Under the pieces are notes generated by a model. The model ran no database searches and was not told the origin of the DNA. It saw only the letters and a list, made by a program, of their open reading frames with translations. A program made the position numbers and the translations under genes. Below are positions 1 to 5,992 of a stretch of 10,571 bases of DNA, piece after piece. Every line of letters starts with the position of its first letter. Within the stretch, counting starts at the first letter, position 1. Source of the stretch: Actinomycetota bacterium (GTDB taxonomy: Bacteria > Actinomycetota > Thermoleophilia > RBG-16-64-13). The DNA is taken from NCBI GenBank assembly GCA_023488925.1, contig JAMDDA010000076.1:1-10571 (forward strand). The letters run 5' to 3'.

Positions 1-90
1 AGATCCCTCCGGCCTCGAGCGGAGGGTGCTCGAATGGCCCTTGGCCGACCTCGGTAGTCTGGGGGAACCCTACCTGCAGGGCAAGCGCGC
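1..90 (+). repeat. Inverted repeat copy A: truncated duplicate of the lipoprotein gene
   Basis: These 90 bases are the exact reverse complement of 1712-1801, with position p pairing with 1802-p and no mismatch. The match stops abruptly at base 91 and runs off the left edge of the window, so the true repeat may be longer. Read on the plus strand, it encodes the same roughly 30 residues found near the C-terminus of the minus-strand lipoprotein (from DPSGLERR to LQGKRA). It then runs into unrelated sequence. It is therefore a 3'-truncated gene fragment, not a working gene. It may be a real duplication or an assembly or amplification chimera at a contig edge. Confidence 0.95.
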
Positions 91-150
91 TTCAATGTGT
101 AGGCGACCGGCCGTGGCGCTGAGTGGGGTCCCCGCGCCGGCCCGCAGCCC

Positions 151-279
151 CGCCTTGGGCCGCAGCCCCGTGCCCACCCGTGGCCTCACCTTAGGCTGCG
201 GCTCTGTGCCCACCCGCGGCCTCACCTTGGGCTGCGGCCTCGCGCCCACCCGCGGCCTCACCTTGACCCGCGGCCTCGC
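151..279. repeat. Degenerate 36-bp tandem repeat upstream of the permease
   Basis: Two full units (170-205 and 206-241) and a partial third (242-264) repeat with a 36-bp period. A degenerate partial unit lies before them (about 151-169) and another after them (about 265-279). The core shared by the units is CCACCCGYGGCCTCACCTT. The period is a multiple of three, and one plus frame reads a repeating PTRGLTLGCG peptide. No start with a ribosome binding site or conserved domain supports translation. The array lies in the gene-free 222 bp between the truncated repeat and the permease start. I regard it as a noncoding minisatellite. Confidence 0.8.
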
Positions 280-312
280 GCCGGCCGCGCAATGTGACCG
301 CAAGGGGTCGCC

Positions 313-1545
313 GTGCTCGATCTTGTGAAGATCGCCGCCGTCTTCGCCCTCGTGCTGGGTCTTCTGCGGCTCAGGTGGAATCTGGGCCTGGCCATGTTGA
401 TCGGTGCCGCCGTGCTGGGCGCGCTCATGGGGTTCGGCCCCGTGGAGATCCTCACGACGGCCGCCCAGGCCTCCGTCGACACCACCGCCGTCTCGCTCAT
501 GGTGGCCCTCGCCCTCATCATGGTGCTGGAGCACGTGCTGCGCACCACCGAGACCCTGAAGATGCTGGTGGATTCCCTGCAGCGCCTCCTGGGCGACAAC
601 CGCGTGGTCATGGCGCTCATGCCGGCCATCATCGGCATATTGCCCTCGGCGGGCGGCGCTCGTTTCTCGGCGCCCCTGGTGGAGGAGTCCGCGAACGGCT
701 GCCTGGTGGGCGCGGACCGCAAGAGCTTCATCAACTACTGGTTCCGACACATCTGGGAGTACGTCTCGCCCCTCTACCCCGGCTTCATCCTGACGGCGGC
801 CATGACCGGCATGTCCATGGGACGGCTTTTCGTCTGGCAGGCGGCGTTCCCTCTTACCGTGCTCCTGGTCGGGACCTTCTACGGTTTCCGAGGGGTGCAC
901 CCGGCTCCCCATCCGCGGAGCGCCGACCGGGCCCGCGACCTGCGCCGGCTCCTGGCGAGCTCCGGCCCCATTCTGGCGGTGATGATGCTGGTGATGGTTC
1001 TAGGGGTGGACATCGCCCTGGCTTTGACCGGAGTCGTGGCGGCTCTTTTCCTCCTCCACCGATATTCTCTCCGCCGCATCGCCGCGACCCTTCGGGAGAG
1101 TGTTTCGGTCAAGACCCTCCTGCTGGTGCTGGGGGTGCTTGTCTTCAAGGGGATGCTCGAGGACTCGGGTGCGGTGAACACTCTGCCGCGGGCACTCGAA
1201 TCGGCCGGCGTTCCTGTGGTCGCAATTCTTTTCCTGCTGCCCTTTGTGGTGGGCCTCATGACCGGTATCACCGTGGCCTACGTCGGCATCACCTTCCCCC
1301 TGATCCTGCCTTTGATCGGCGGTGCCTCCGGCCCTGATCCCGCGATGCTGGCCTTCGCCTTCGCCTCGGGCTTCGCCGGCGTGATGTTCTCGCCGGTACA
1401 CCTCTGCCTGGTGCTGACCAAGGACTACTTCCGCTCGTCCTTCACCCCCATCTATCGCACCATGCTGGTACCCGAGGGGCTCGTGGTGATGGTGGCACTG
1501 ATCCAACTCCTCGTGTTCGACGCCGGGAAGGCGCTCGGCGGGTAG
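313..1545 (+). CDS. DUF401-family integral membrane permease
   Basis: A 410-residue, very hydrophobic protein with about ten predicted membrane segments. It resembles the DUF401 family of uncharacterised permeases, which look like ion or organic-anion transporters of the inner membrane. Family-like features are the loop SAGGARFSAPLVEES near residues 114-128 and NYWFRHIWEYVSPLYPG near residues 139-155. A second glycine-rich helix pair (MTGITVAYVGITFPLILP) lies near residues 316-333. The start is the GTG at 313. The same frame has a TGA at 295 and no other start after it, and an AAGGGG ribosome binding site lies at 302-307. The length is normal for the family, and the gene converges on the lipoprotein gene with a 30-bp gap. 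The substrate is unknown. It lies outside the right-hand cluster, so a link to that pathway is not shown. Confidence 0.85.
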   Translation: MLDLVKIAAVFALVLGLLRLRWNLGLAMLIGAAVLGALMGFGPVEILTTAAQASVDTTAVSLMVALALIMVLEHVLRTTETLKMLVDSLQRLLGDNRVVMALMPAIIGILPSAGGARFSAPLVEESANGCLVGADRKSFINYWFRHIWEYVSPLYPGFILTAAMTGMSMGRLFVWQAAFPLTVLLVGTFYGFRGVHPAPHPRSADRARDLRRLLASSGPILAVMMLVMVLGVDIALALTGVVAALFLLHRYSLRRIAATLRESVSVKTLLLVLGVLVFKGMLEDSGAVNTLPRALESAGVPVVAILFLLPFVVGLMTGITVAYVGITFPLILPLIGGASGPDPAMLAFAFASGFAGVMFSPVHLCLVLTKDYFRSSFTPIYRTMLVPEGLVVMVALIQLLVFDAGKALGG

Positions 1546-1575
1546 GATTGCAGTCCTCCGCCCTTCCGCCGGTTG

Positions 1576-2571
1576 CTACCCCTTCGCCTCGTCCGGCAAA
1601 AGCGGGCGCAACAGGAGCGTGTAGTAGCCGGCGCCGCTCTTCCAGAGGGTGAGGGTGTCGGCCTGCAGCAAAAGCGGCCTCAAGGCCGCCAGGTCGCCCC
1701 CCGTCAAGACGGCGCGCTTGCCCTGCAGGTAGGGTTCCCCCAGACTACCGAGGTCGGCCAAGGGCCATTCGAGCACCCTCCGCTCGAGGCCGGAGGGATC
1801 TTTCTGCGTGGGGTCACCCGGCAGGATCAAGACGGCCAGGGCCCGCACCTCGTAGGAGGTCTCGGGGCCGAGGGCGCCGCCCATCCACCCGCGCAGGTCA
1901 CCGAGCCGGGACTGGAAGTCGAGCAAAGCCTGCCGCCGCCGCTTCTGAGGCTCGGTGAGGGCCTGGTCGTCTTGATTCTCGTAGTCCAGGAAGTAGACGG
2001 CCGTCTTCACCGTGCGCCCCTCCGCAGCCAGGGTGAAAGTGGTCGTGCTGCCATCGGCCACCGCCGGCCGACCGTAGTCCACCCCTTCTTCCAGCAGACC
2101 CACCGCGGCAGCCGCCGTGAGCAGCTTCTGCAGTCCCTCCTCGGAGAGCTTTGCCACCTGGAGGCTCGGCAGCGCCGGCGGGGGATAAATCTCGATCACC
2201 GGCCCCGGGGTAATCACCCGGCCGTCACCGTAGATGGAGAGGTAGGGCATGTTCGTGAATAGCGCCTCCTGAGGCACAAGGCCGCCGCCGACCTCGACCC
2301 GGAACACCAGGTCGTCCGCGCCGGTGGGGTGAGTGACGGCGGCACCGGTCGTGCCCGGGATGCCGGAATCGGTCGTGGTCACACCGCGCCCGGCGTAGCC
2401 ACAACCAGCCGCCAACGCGGCCGCAGTAGGGAGGAGGACGAGCAGCGGGACGAGCCCGGAGGCGAGGCACCGGCGGGACCAGCCGGCAATGGCAGAAAGC
2501 GGGCCGCGATGCGGACAAGGCGAGGGCGGCCGCCGGCGGTGGTGCTGACTGCGAAGGTGACTCCGTTCCAC
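1576..2571 (-). CDS. Secreted lipoprotein of unknown function
   Basis: A 331-residue protein anchored outside the membrane by lipid. A hydrophobic stretch (ASGLVPLLVLLPTAAA) leads to the lipobox LAAGC with Cys57, followed by a short Gly/Thr-rich linker. The mature domain of about 270 residues has motifs such as PYLSIYGDGRVITPG and VYFLDYENQDDQ. I do not recognise a family. I chose the GTG at 2571 because a perfect GGAGG (2582-2578) sits 6 nt upstream of it. The reading frame stays open well beyond this point (to about 3138), but that part is Arg/Pro-rich and looks like GC-driven noise. The n-region is unusually long, about 40 residues and rich in arginine, so the start is slightly uncertain. 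Codons for about residues 257-287 are duplicated in inverted orientation at the left edge of the window. Confidence 0.75.
   Translation of the reverse strand: MERSHLRSQHHRRRPPSPCPHRGPLSAIAGWSRRCLASGLVPLLVLLPTAAALAAGCGYAGRGVTTTDSGIPGTTGAAVTHPTGADDLVFRVEVGGGLVPQEALFTNMPYLSIYGDGRVITPGPVIEIYPPPALPSLQVAKLSEEGLQKLLTAAAAVGLLEEGVDYGRPAVADGSTTTFTLAAEGRTVKTAVYFLDYENQDDQALTEPQKRRRQALLDFQSRLGDLRGWMGGALGPETSYEVRALAVLILPGDPTQKDPSGLERRVLEWPLADLGSLGEPYLQGKRAVLTGGDLAALRPLLLQADTLTLWKSGAGYYTLLLRPLLPDEAKG
1712..1801 (-). repeat. Inverted repeat copy B, inside the lipoprotein gene
   Basis: This is the exact 90-bp inverted partner of bases 1-90. Here the repeat is an uninterrupted part of the lipoprotein reading frame, so this copy is probably the original and the left copy the derived one. 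The two copies bound 1621 bp that contain the whole permease gene, the tandem repeat and the 3' end of the lipoprotein gene. Confidence 0.95.
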
Positions 2572-2776
2572 GACAGGCCTCCGAGAGGGTCGGCGAGGCA
2601 TCCAGGCAGGTTGCCGCAAGCCTCCGACGAGGTCGGCAGGGCGTTCGGACCATTTGCGGTTTTTGATGCGCGGGCGGGGCCTGCGGTTCCTGGGAGGCAC
2701 CCGGTCGCGAAACCCGCGGGGCACCGCCGGGGTGGGGCGCGGCCTATGATGGCCCACTCCTGCGCGCCCTCCGGAC

Positions 2777-2805
2777 TTGACGCGGACGGCTCGCCCTGGT
2801 ATCTG
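2777..2805 (+). promoter_or_regulatory. Candidate promoter for the GntR gene and cluster
   Basis: A good -35 hexamer, TTGACG (2777-2782), is followed after 17 nt by TATCTG (2800-2805), which keeps only the first three bases of the -10 consensus. Transcription would start near 2812, inside the palindrome at 2809-2819, leaving a leader of about 100 nt before the regulator gene. The -10 element is weak, so this is tentative. Confidence 0.35.
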
Positions 2806-2808
2806 TGG

Positions 2809-2819
2809 GGTACAGTACC
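2809..2819. promoter_or_regulatory. Palindromic candidate operator GGTACAGTACC
   Basis: Two perfect 5-bp arms, GGTAC and GTACC, flank a central A. Operators of FadR-subfamily GntR proteins are generally short palindromes with GT in the left arm and AC in the right arm, and this site fits that pattern. It lies at the predicted transcription start, 90 bp before a GntR/FCD gene, where binding would block transcription. Autoregulation is inferred. I saw no second copy upstream of the TRAP genes. Confidence 0.45.
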
Positions 2820-2896
2820 TCAGCGGTGCTGCCGGGGGGCACTGCCGCAGTCGAGAAGCCGGGTGGGCAGACGACCACACTTGATCCTGGGTCTGC

Positions 2897-2911
2897 AAGG
2901 AGGGGAGCACG
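2897..2911 (+). promoter_or_regulatory. Shine-Dalgarno plus ACG start of the GntR gene
   Basis: AAGGAGG at 2897-2903 is followed by 5 nt and the codon ACG at 2909-2911. This decides the start, because no standard start codon exists in frame before the helix-turn-helix. ACG differs from ATG by one base. It could therefore be a genuine weak start that limits regulator level, a start-codon mutation, or a base error in the assembly. Confidence 0.6.
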
Positions 2912-3604
2912 ACCAGATCCACAAAGCGTGACCGGGTCCTGGCCGATGTCGTCATCGAGCGGCCGCAGGCCGTACGCAAGCGGGTATACGGCTCGCTACG
3001 CAACGCTATCCTCGAGGGCCGTATCCCCCCGGGGGCACGCCTGGTCGAGACCGCTCTCGCGGAATCCATCGGTGTATCGCGGACGCCCATCCGGGAAGCA
3101 CTCCACCTGCTGGAACGGGAAGGTCTCGTGCGGTCCATCCCGCGGGTGGGTTATCGCGTCCGGGTCATCGAATGGGCCGAGATGGAGAAGATCTGCGAGA
3201 TCCGCATCGTCAACGAGATTCTGGCGGCGCAGTGGGCCCTTGACCGGCTGGACGAACAGCAGCTGGAGGAGAACGTCGCCCGCTGCGAGAGAGAGATCGA
3301 AGCCGGGAACACCGACTGCATCGGCGAATACGACGCCGCCTTTCACGAGATGCTGGTGCGCGCGGGCGGGTCCGAACGCCTGCTGGAGATCTGCCAGAAC
3401 CTGAGGCGCCACATGGTACTGTTCCGCGCCGAGAGCTTCCGCCACTTGGAGACCGCGCGGCTGGCGGCGGCGGGGCATCGGCGCATCGTCGAGCGGCTGA
3501 GGGCTCGCGACCGAGACGGAGTCGCCCAGGCAATCCGCACCCATCTGGAAGACGCCAAGCGCTTCATCGCGCAGCACCGCGCGGAATCCGACGGAGAGAA
3601 CTGA
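2909..3604 (+). CDS. GntR-family regulator, FCD (FadR C-terminal) type
   Basis: A 231-residue transcription factor. The winged helix (about residues 22-80) contains the typical motif PPGARLVETALAESIGVSRT followed by PIREALHLLEREGLV. The all-helical FCD effector domain (about 85-225) keeps the usual metal site: Asp142, His146, His190 and His212, with the D-x3-H and H-x21-H spacings. Such domains bind carboxylate ligands through a metal. No ATG, GTG or TTG occurs in frame between the TGA at 2882 and the GTG at 3128, and starting at 3128 would remove the DNA-binding domain. An excellent AAGGAGG (2897-2903) points 5 nt downstream to ACG at 2909, which I take as a non-standard start. The gene leads the cluster and probably controls it. 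Confidence 0.85.
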   Translation, partial: TTRSTKRDRVLADVVIERPQAVRKRVYGSLRNAILEGRIPPGARLVETALAESIGVSRTPIREALHLLEREGLVRSIPRVGYRVRVIEWAEMEKICEIRIVNEILAAQWALDRLDEQQLEENVARCEREIEAGNTDCIGEYDAAFHEMLVRAGGSERLLEICQNLRRHMVLFRAESFRHLETARLAAAGHRRIVERLRARDRDGVAQAIRTHLEDAKRFIAQHRAESDGEN

Positions 3605-3615
3605 AAGACGGCTAC

Positions 3616-3631
3616 GCCGGCGAAGGCCGGC
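3616..3631. other. Small hairpin between GntR and dehydrogenase genes
   Basis: Two GCCGGC arms flank the 4-nt loop GAAG in the 49-bp gap after the regulator's stop. There is no following T-run. The stem has six G-C pairs and is stable enough to form in RNA, but the motif is short for such GC-rich DNA. It may slightly insulate the regulator from the structural genes, or it may mean nothing. Confidence 0.3.
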
Positions 3632-3653
3632 GCATCAGTACAGGGGGGACAGC

Positions 3654-4751
3654 GTGCGTAACCTGATCGTGGCGGTGGTTGGAGGGGGCAATGGCTCCTA
3701 TACCGTGGCCGGGGACCTCGCCCTCAGGGGCCACCGGGTGCGGATGTGGCCCGGGTCCCGCGAAAAGCACCAGCCGGTCCTGGTCTCCCGCGCCATCACG
3801 GTCACCGGTCTTGGCCGTCAGGACGAAGGCCGACTGGAGCTGGTGTCCGAGGACATTGGTGCGGTGGTCACGGGCGCAGACGTGGTGGTCTGCACCGATC
3901 CCGCTTTCACGCAGGAGGACCGAGCCGCCCGCGTGGCCCCCCACTTGACCGACGGGCAGATCGTTTTCCTCTCCCCGGGCTCGTTCGGATCGCTCGTGTT
4001 CGCCCGGGTCGTACGCGCACAGGGCAACCCGGCCGCTGTGATCTACGCCGAGCCGGGCACCCTCCCTTATTTGACCCGAAAAACAGCCCCGACCGAGGTG
4101 CAGATCAGCGGCATCGCGGTTCACCTGCCCGTGGGCGTCTTTCCCGCCCGGGCGACCGCACAGACGGTGGAGACCCTGCGGGCCCTTTTCCCCGGGGCTC
4201 ATCCCGTCGAAAACGTACTGTCGGTGGCTTTGCTCAACGTCGGACCCATCATCCATTCCGTCTTGGTGCTGCTGAACACCGGAGCCATCGAGCATTTCCA
4301 GCGCTGGGACATCCACAACGAGGGCACGACTCCCTCGGTCAAGAAGGTGATCCTGGCGCACGACGGCGAGCGCATCGCCGTGCGGCAGGCTTTGGGCTTC
4401 GGTCCGCCTCATTACCCGATAGCCCACCACTACGATGCGCACGGCGACGAGGAGTGGATGTACGGCCGCAGGGGCCACACCGACCTGGTCACGAGCGAAA
4501 AATGGCGCGAACCTCTGAGCTTCGCTCACCGGTATATCCGGGAAGACGTGCACTGCAACTTGGCTCTGTTCAGCAGTATCGGGGATCTGGCCGGAGTGGA
4601 GACTCCGGTGGCGGACTCCCTGCTGCGGCTCGTCGGCGTCATCACGGGGCAGAACCACATGGCCGAAGGCCGCACCCTGACCAACCTGGGACTGGGAGAG
4701 CTTTCCCTGTCTGAACTCGACCGGCTTCTCCAGGAAGGCCACCATGACTGA
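3654..4751 (+). CDS. NAD(P)-dependent octopine/nopaline dehydrogenase-family enzyme
   Basis: A 365-residue cytoplasmic oxidoreductase. The N-terminal Rossmann fold begins at once with VAVVGGGNGSYTVAGDLALRG (glycines 10, 12 and 14) and binds the nicotinamide cofactor. The C-terminal helical domain has the family block LLNVGPIIHSVLVLLNTG around residues 194-211. Its His201 corresponds to the catalytic histidine of opine dehydrogenases. A block NEGTTPSVKKVI then follows near residues 223-234. Relatives interconvert opines with an amino acid plus a 2-oxo acid, but many bacterial members have unknown substrates, so true opine activity is unproven. The start is GTG 3654 behind AGGGGGG at 3642-3648. 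The gene overlaps the next one by 8 bp, which implies coupled translation and a shared pathway with that second dehydrogenase. Confidence 0.85.
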   Translation: MRNLIVAVVGGGNGSYTVAGDLALRGHRVRMWPGSREKHQPVLVSRAITVTGLGRQDEGRLELVSEDIGAVVTGADVVVCTDPAFTQEDRAARVAPHLTDGQIVFLSPGSFGSLVFARVVRAQGNPAAVIYAEPGTLPYLTRKTAPTEVQISGIAVHLPVGVFPARATAQTVETLRALFPGAHPVENVLSVALLNVGPIIHSVLVLLNTGAIEHFQRWDIHNEGTTPSVKKVILAHDGERIAVRQALGFGPPHYPIAHHYDAHGDEEWMYGRRGHTDLVTSEKWREPLSFAHRYIREDVHCNLALFSSIGDLAGVETPVADSLLRLVGVITGQNHMAEGRTLTNLGLGELSLSELDRLLQEGHHD

Positions 4752-5847
4752 CCCGGTGTCTCCTGGATCCGACGCCGCATCCGCAGACCCGCAGGCCGGG
4801 AAGCACACCATCGGCATCGTCGGTCCAGGGCGGATGGGCGTCGGGATCGCAACGGCCGTTCTCATGGCCGCCCGGAACCACCCGCTCGTACTCGTGGATG
4901 TGAAGACGCGGCCGCCGGGTACCGAGTTCGCGGCGCTCCAACGAGCCCGGGAAGAGATCGCCGCCAACCTGCGCCTGCTGCAGGAGCTCGGTTTGATAGA
5001 CGGAGATCCCGGGCAGCTGCTGGAAACGTTGACTCTGAGCCGAGACCCCGCCGAGGAGCTTCCCCCCTGTTCCCTGGTTTTCGAGGCCCTGCCGGAAACG
5101 ACGACGGCCAAGGGGGCCTTCTATGCAGAGTCCGGCGCCTACCTGGGAGGCGCCGGCGTGATCGCGTCGGCCACCTCGACCTTCACGTTGGAAACTCTCC
5201 GCGAAATGGGAGCGCCGCCCGACCGCACGGTGGCGGCCCATTGGCTCAACCCGGCTTTCCTGATACCGCTGGTAGAGGTGGCTCACGCGGAATGGACCGA
5301 CCCGGCGGCCGCCGCCCGGGTCGTGGGCTTCCTGGAGAGCATCGGCAAGATCCCGGTGCAGCTGAGGAGCAGCCCGGGGTTCATCGTGCCCCGCATCCAG
5401 GTGGCGGCCATGAACGAGGCGGTGCGCATCGTAGAGGAGGGTCTGGCCGGTCCTGCCGAGATCGACACCGCCGTCAAGGCCGGCTTCGGCTTCCGGCTGG
5501 GAGTCTTCGGGCTGATAGAGTTCATCGATCTCGGCGGCATCGACATCCTGGCCCACGCCGGGAACTACCTGCACGCCACGCTCGGCCGGGAGCACTACCG
5601 TCCGCCTCGATCCGTGACGGACAAAATGGCCGCGGGGGAGGTCGGACCTCGGGGCGGAAAGGGCTACTACGACTACCACGGAGTGGACACCTCCCGGCTC
5701 TTCCGCGACCGCTACCGCGGTTTCGCCGAGCTGCTGCGCGCCTACGCCGAGTCGCCGCACCTGAGTTTCCGGGGGGGGATCCATACCGGGTCCGAAGAGG
5801 ACGGCAAAGGAGGTCCTGAGCATGCCGAAACGCGGGAGGAGGGATAA
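4744..5847 (+). CDS. 3-hydroxyacyl-CoA dehydrogenase-family protein
   Basis: A 367-residue NAD-dependent dehydrogenase. After a 20-residue tail, the Rossmann motif GIVGPGRMGVG has Gly27, Gly29 and Gly32, with an acidic residue (VLVDV) ending the second strand. The catalytic pair is His166 in HWLNPAF and Glu178 in IPLVEV, with the usual 12-residue spacing. The helical C-terminal domain (about 210-310) contains NEAVRIVEEGLAGPAEIDTAV and ends with the typical GGKGYYDY. Family members oxidise 3-hydroxyacyl-CoA, 3-hydroxybutyryl-CoA or free 3-hydroxy acids (for example carnitine or gulonate). No acyl-CoA ligase or thiolase gene is in the window, so a free hydroxy acid is as likely as a CoA ester. 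ATG 4744 follows AGGAAGG at 4731-4737. Its last 26 bases overlap a small reading frame. Confidence 0.88.
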   Translation: MTDPVSPGSDAASADPQAGKHTIGIVGPGRMGVGIATAVLMAARNHPLVLVDVKTRPPGTEFAALQRAREEIAANLRLLQELGLIDGDPGQLLETLTLSRDPAEELPPCSLVFEALPETTTAKGAFYAESGAYLGGAGVIASATSTFTLETLREMGAPPDRTVAAHWLNPAFLIPLVEVAHAEWTDPAAAARVVGFLESIGKIPVQLRSSPGFIVPRIQVAAMNEAVRIVEEGLAGPAEIDTAVKAGFGFRLGVFGLIEFIDLGGIDILAHAGNYLHATLGREHYRPPRSVTDKMAAGEVGPRGGKGYYDYHGVDTSRLFRDRYRGFAELLRAYAESPHLSFRGGIHTGSEEDGKGGPEHAETREEG

Positions 5848-5992
5848 GGTGGCTCGGAGGCGCCGCCGCGCTCCCGAGCTGGGTGGACCCGAGCGGGCCG
5901 GCCCGCCGCCACGAGTTGGTTGCCGTGGCGCCGAAGACAGCCCGTTGCCATGGGGAAGTGTGAAACTCATCAGGGGGGTATGGAAGTCATGA
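5822..5992 (+). CDS. Possible 56-residue Arg-rich small protein or coupling leader
   Basis: The ATG at 5822 is preceded by AAAGGAGGT (5806-5814), the best Shine-Dalgarno sequence in the window, at an ideal 7-nt spacing inside the end of the upstream gene. The frame ends with TGA at 5990-5992, which overlaps the binding-protein ATG at 5989 as ATGA, the classic translational-coupling arrangement. The product starts MPKRGRRDKVARRRRRAPEL, is strongly basic and proline-rich, and ends with a more hydrophobic tail (PLPWGSVKLIRGVWKS). I recognise no family. It could be a real small protein, or a leader whose translation delivers ribosomes to the transporter gene. The composition is also what GC-rich noncoding DNA would give, so the case rests on the two translation signals. 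Confidence 0.45.
   Translation: MPKRGRRDKVARRRRRAPELGGPERAGPPPRVGCRGAEDSPLPWGSVKLIRGVWKS

Larger units (their letters stand above)
2583..2908. other. Gene-free divergent region between lipoprotein and GntR genes
   Basis: About 330 bp separate the two divergent starts. No frame on either strand combines a start, a ribosome binding site and a recognisable protein. The right third holds a weak promoter candidate and an 11-bp palindrome, described separately. The left two thirds hold only GC-rich sequence with a short A/T-rich patch near 2654-2665. A minus-strand promoter for the lipoprotein must lie here, but I see no convincing -35/-10 pair. Confidence 0.6.

Noticed and set aside
170..264. 36-bp repeat period resembling a CRISPR array
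   Set aside because: The units are directly adjacent with no unique spacers between them, they vary in sequence, and no cas genes are present. It is a tandem repeat.
26..328. Plus-strand frame of 100 codons running from the repeat copy through the tandem repeats
   Set aside because: It fuses a truncated lipoprotein fragment with minisatellite-encoded PTRGLTLGCG peptides and runs into the permease start. It has no domain and is best read as noncoding.
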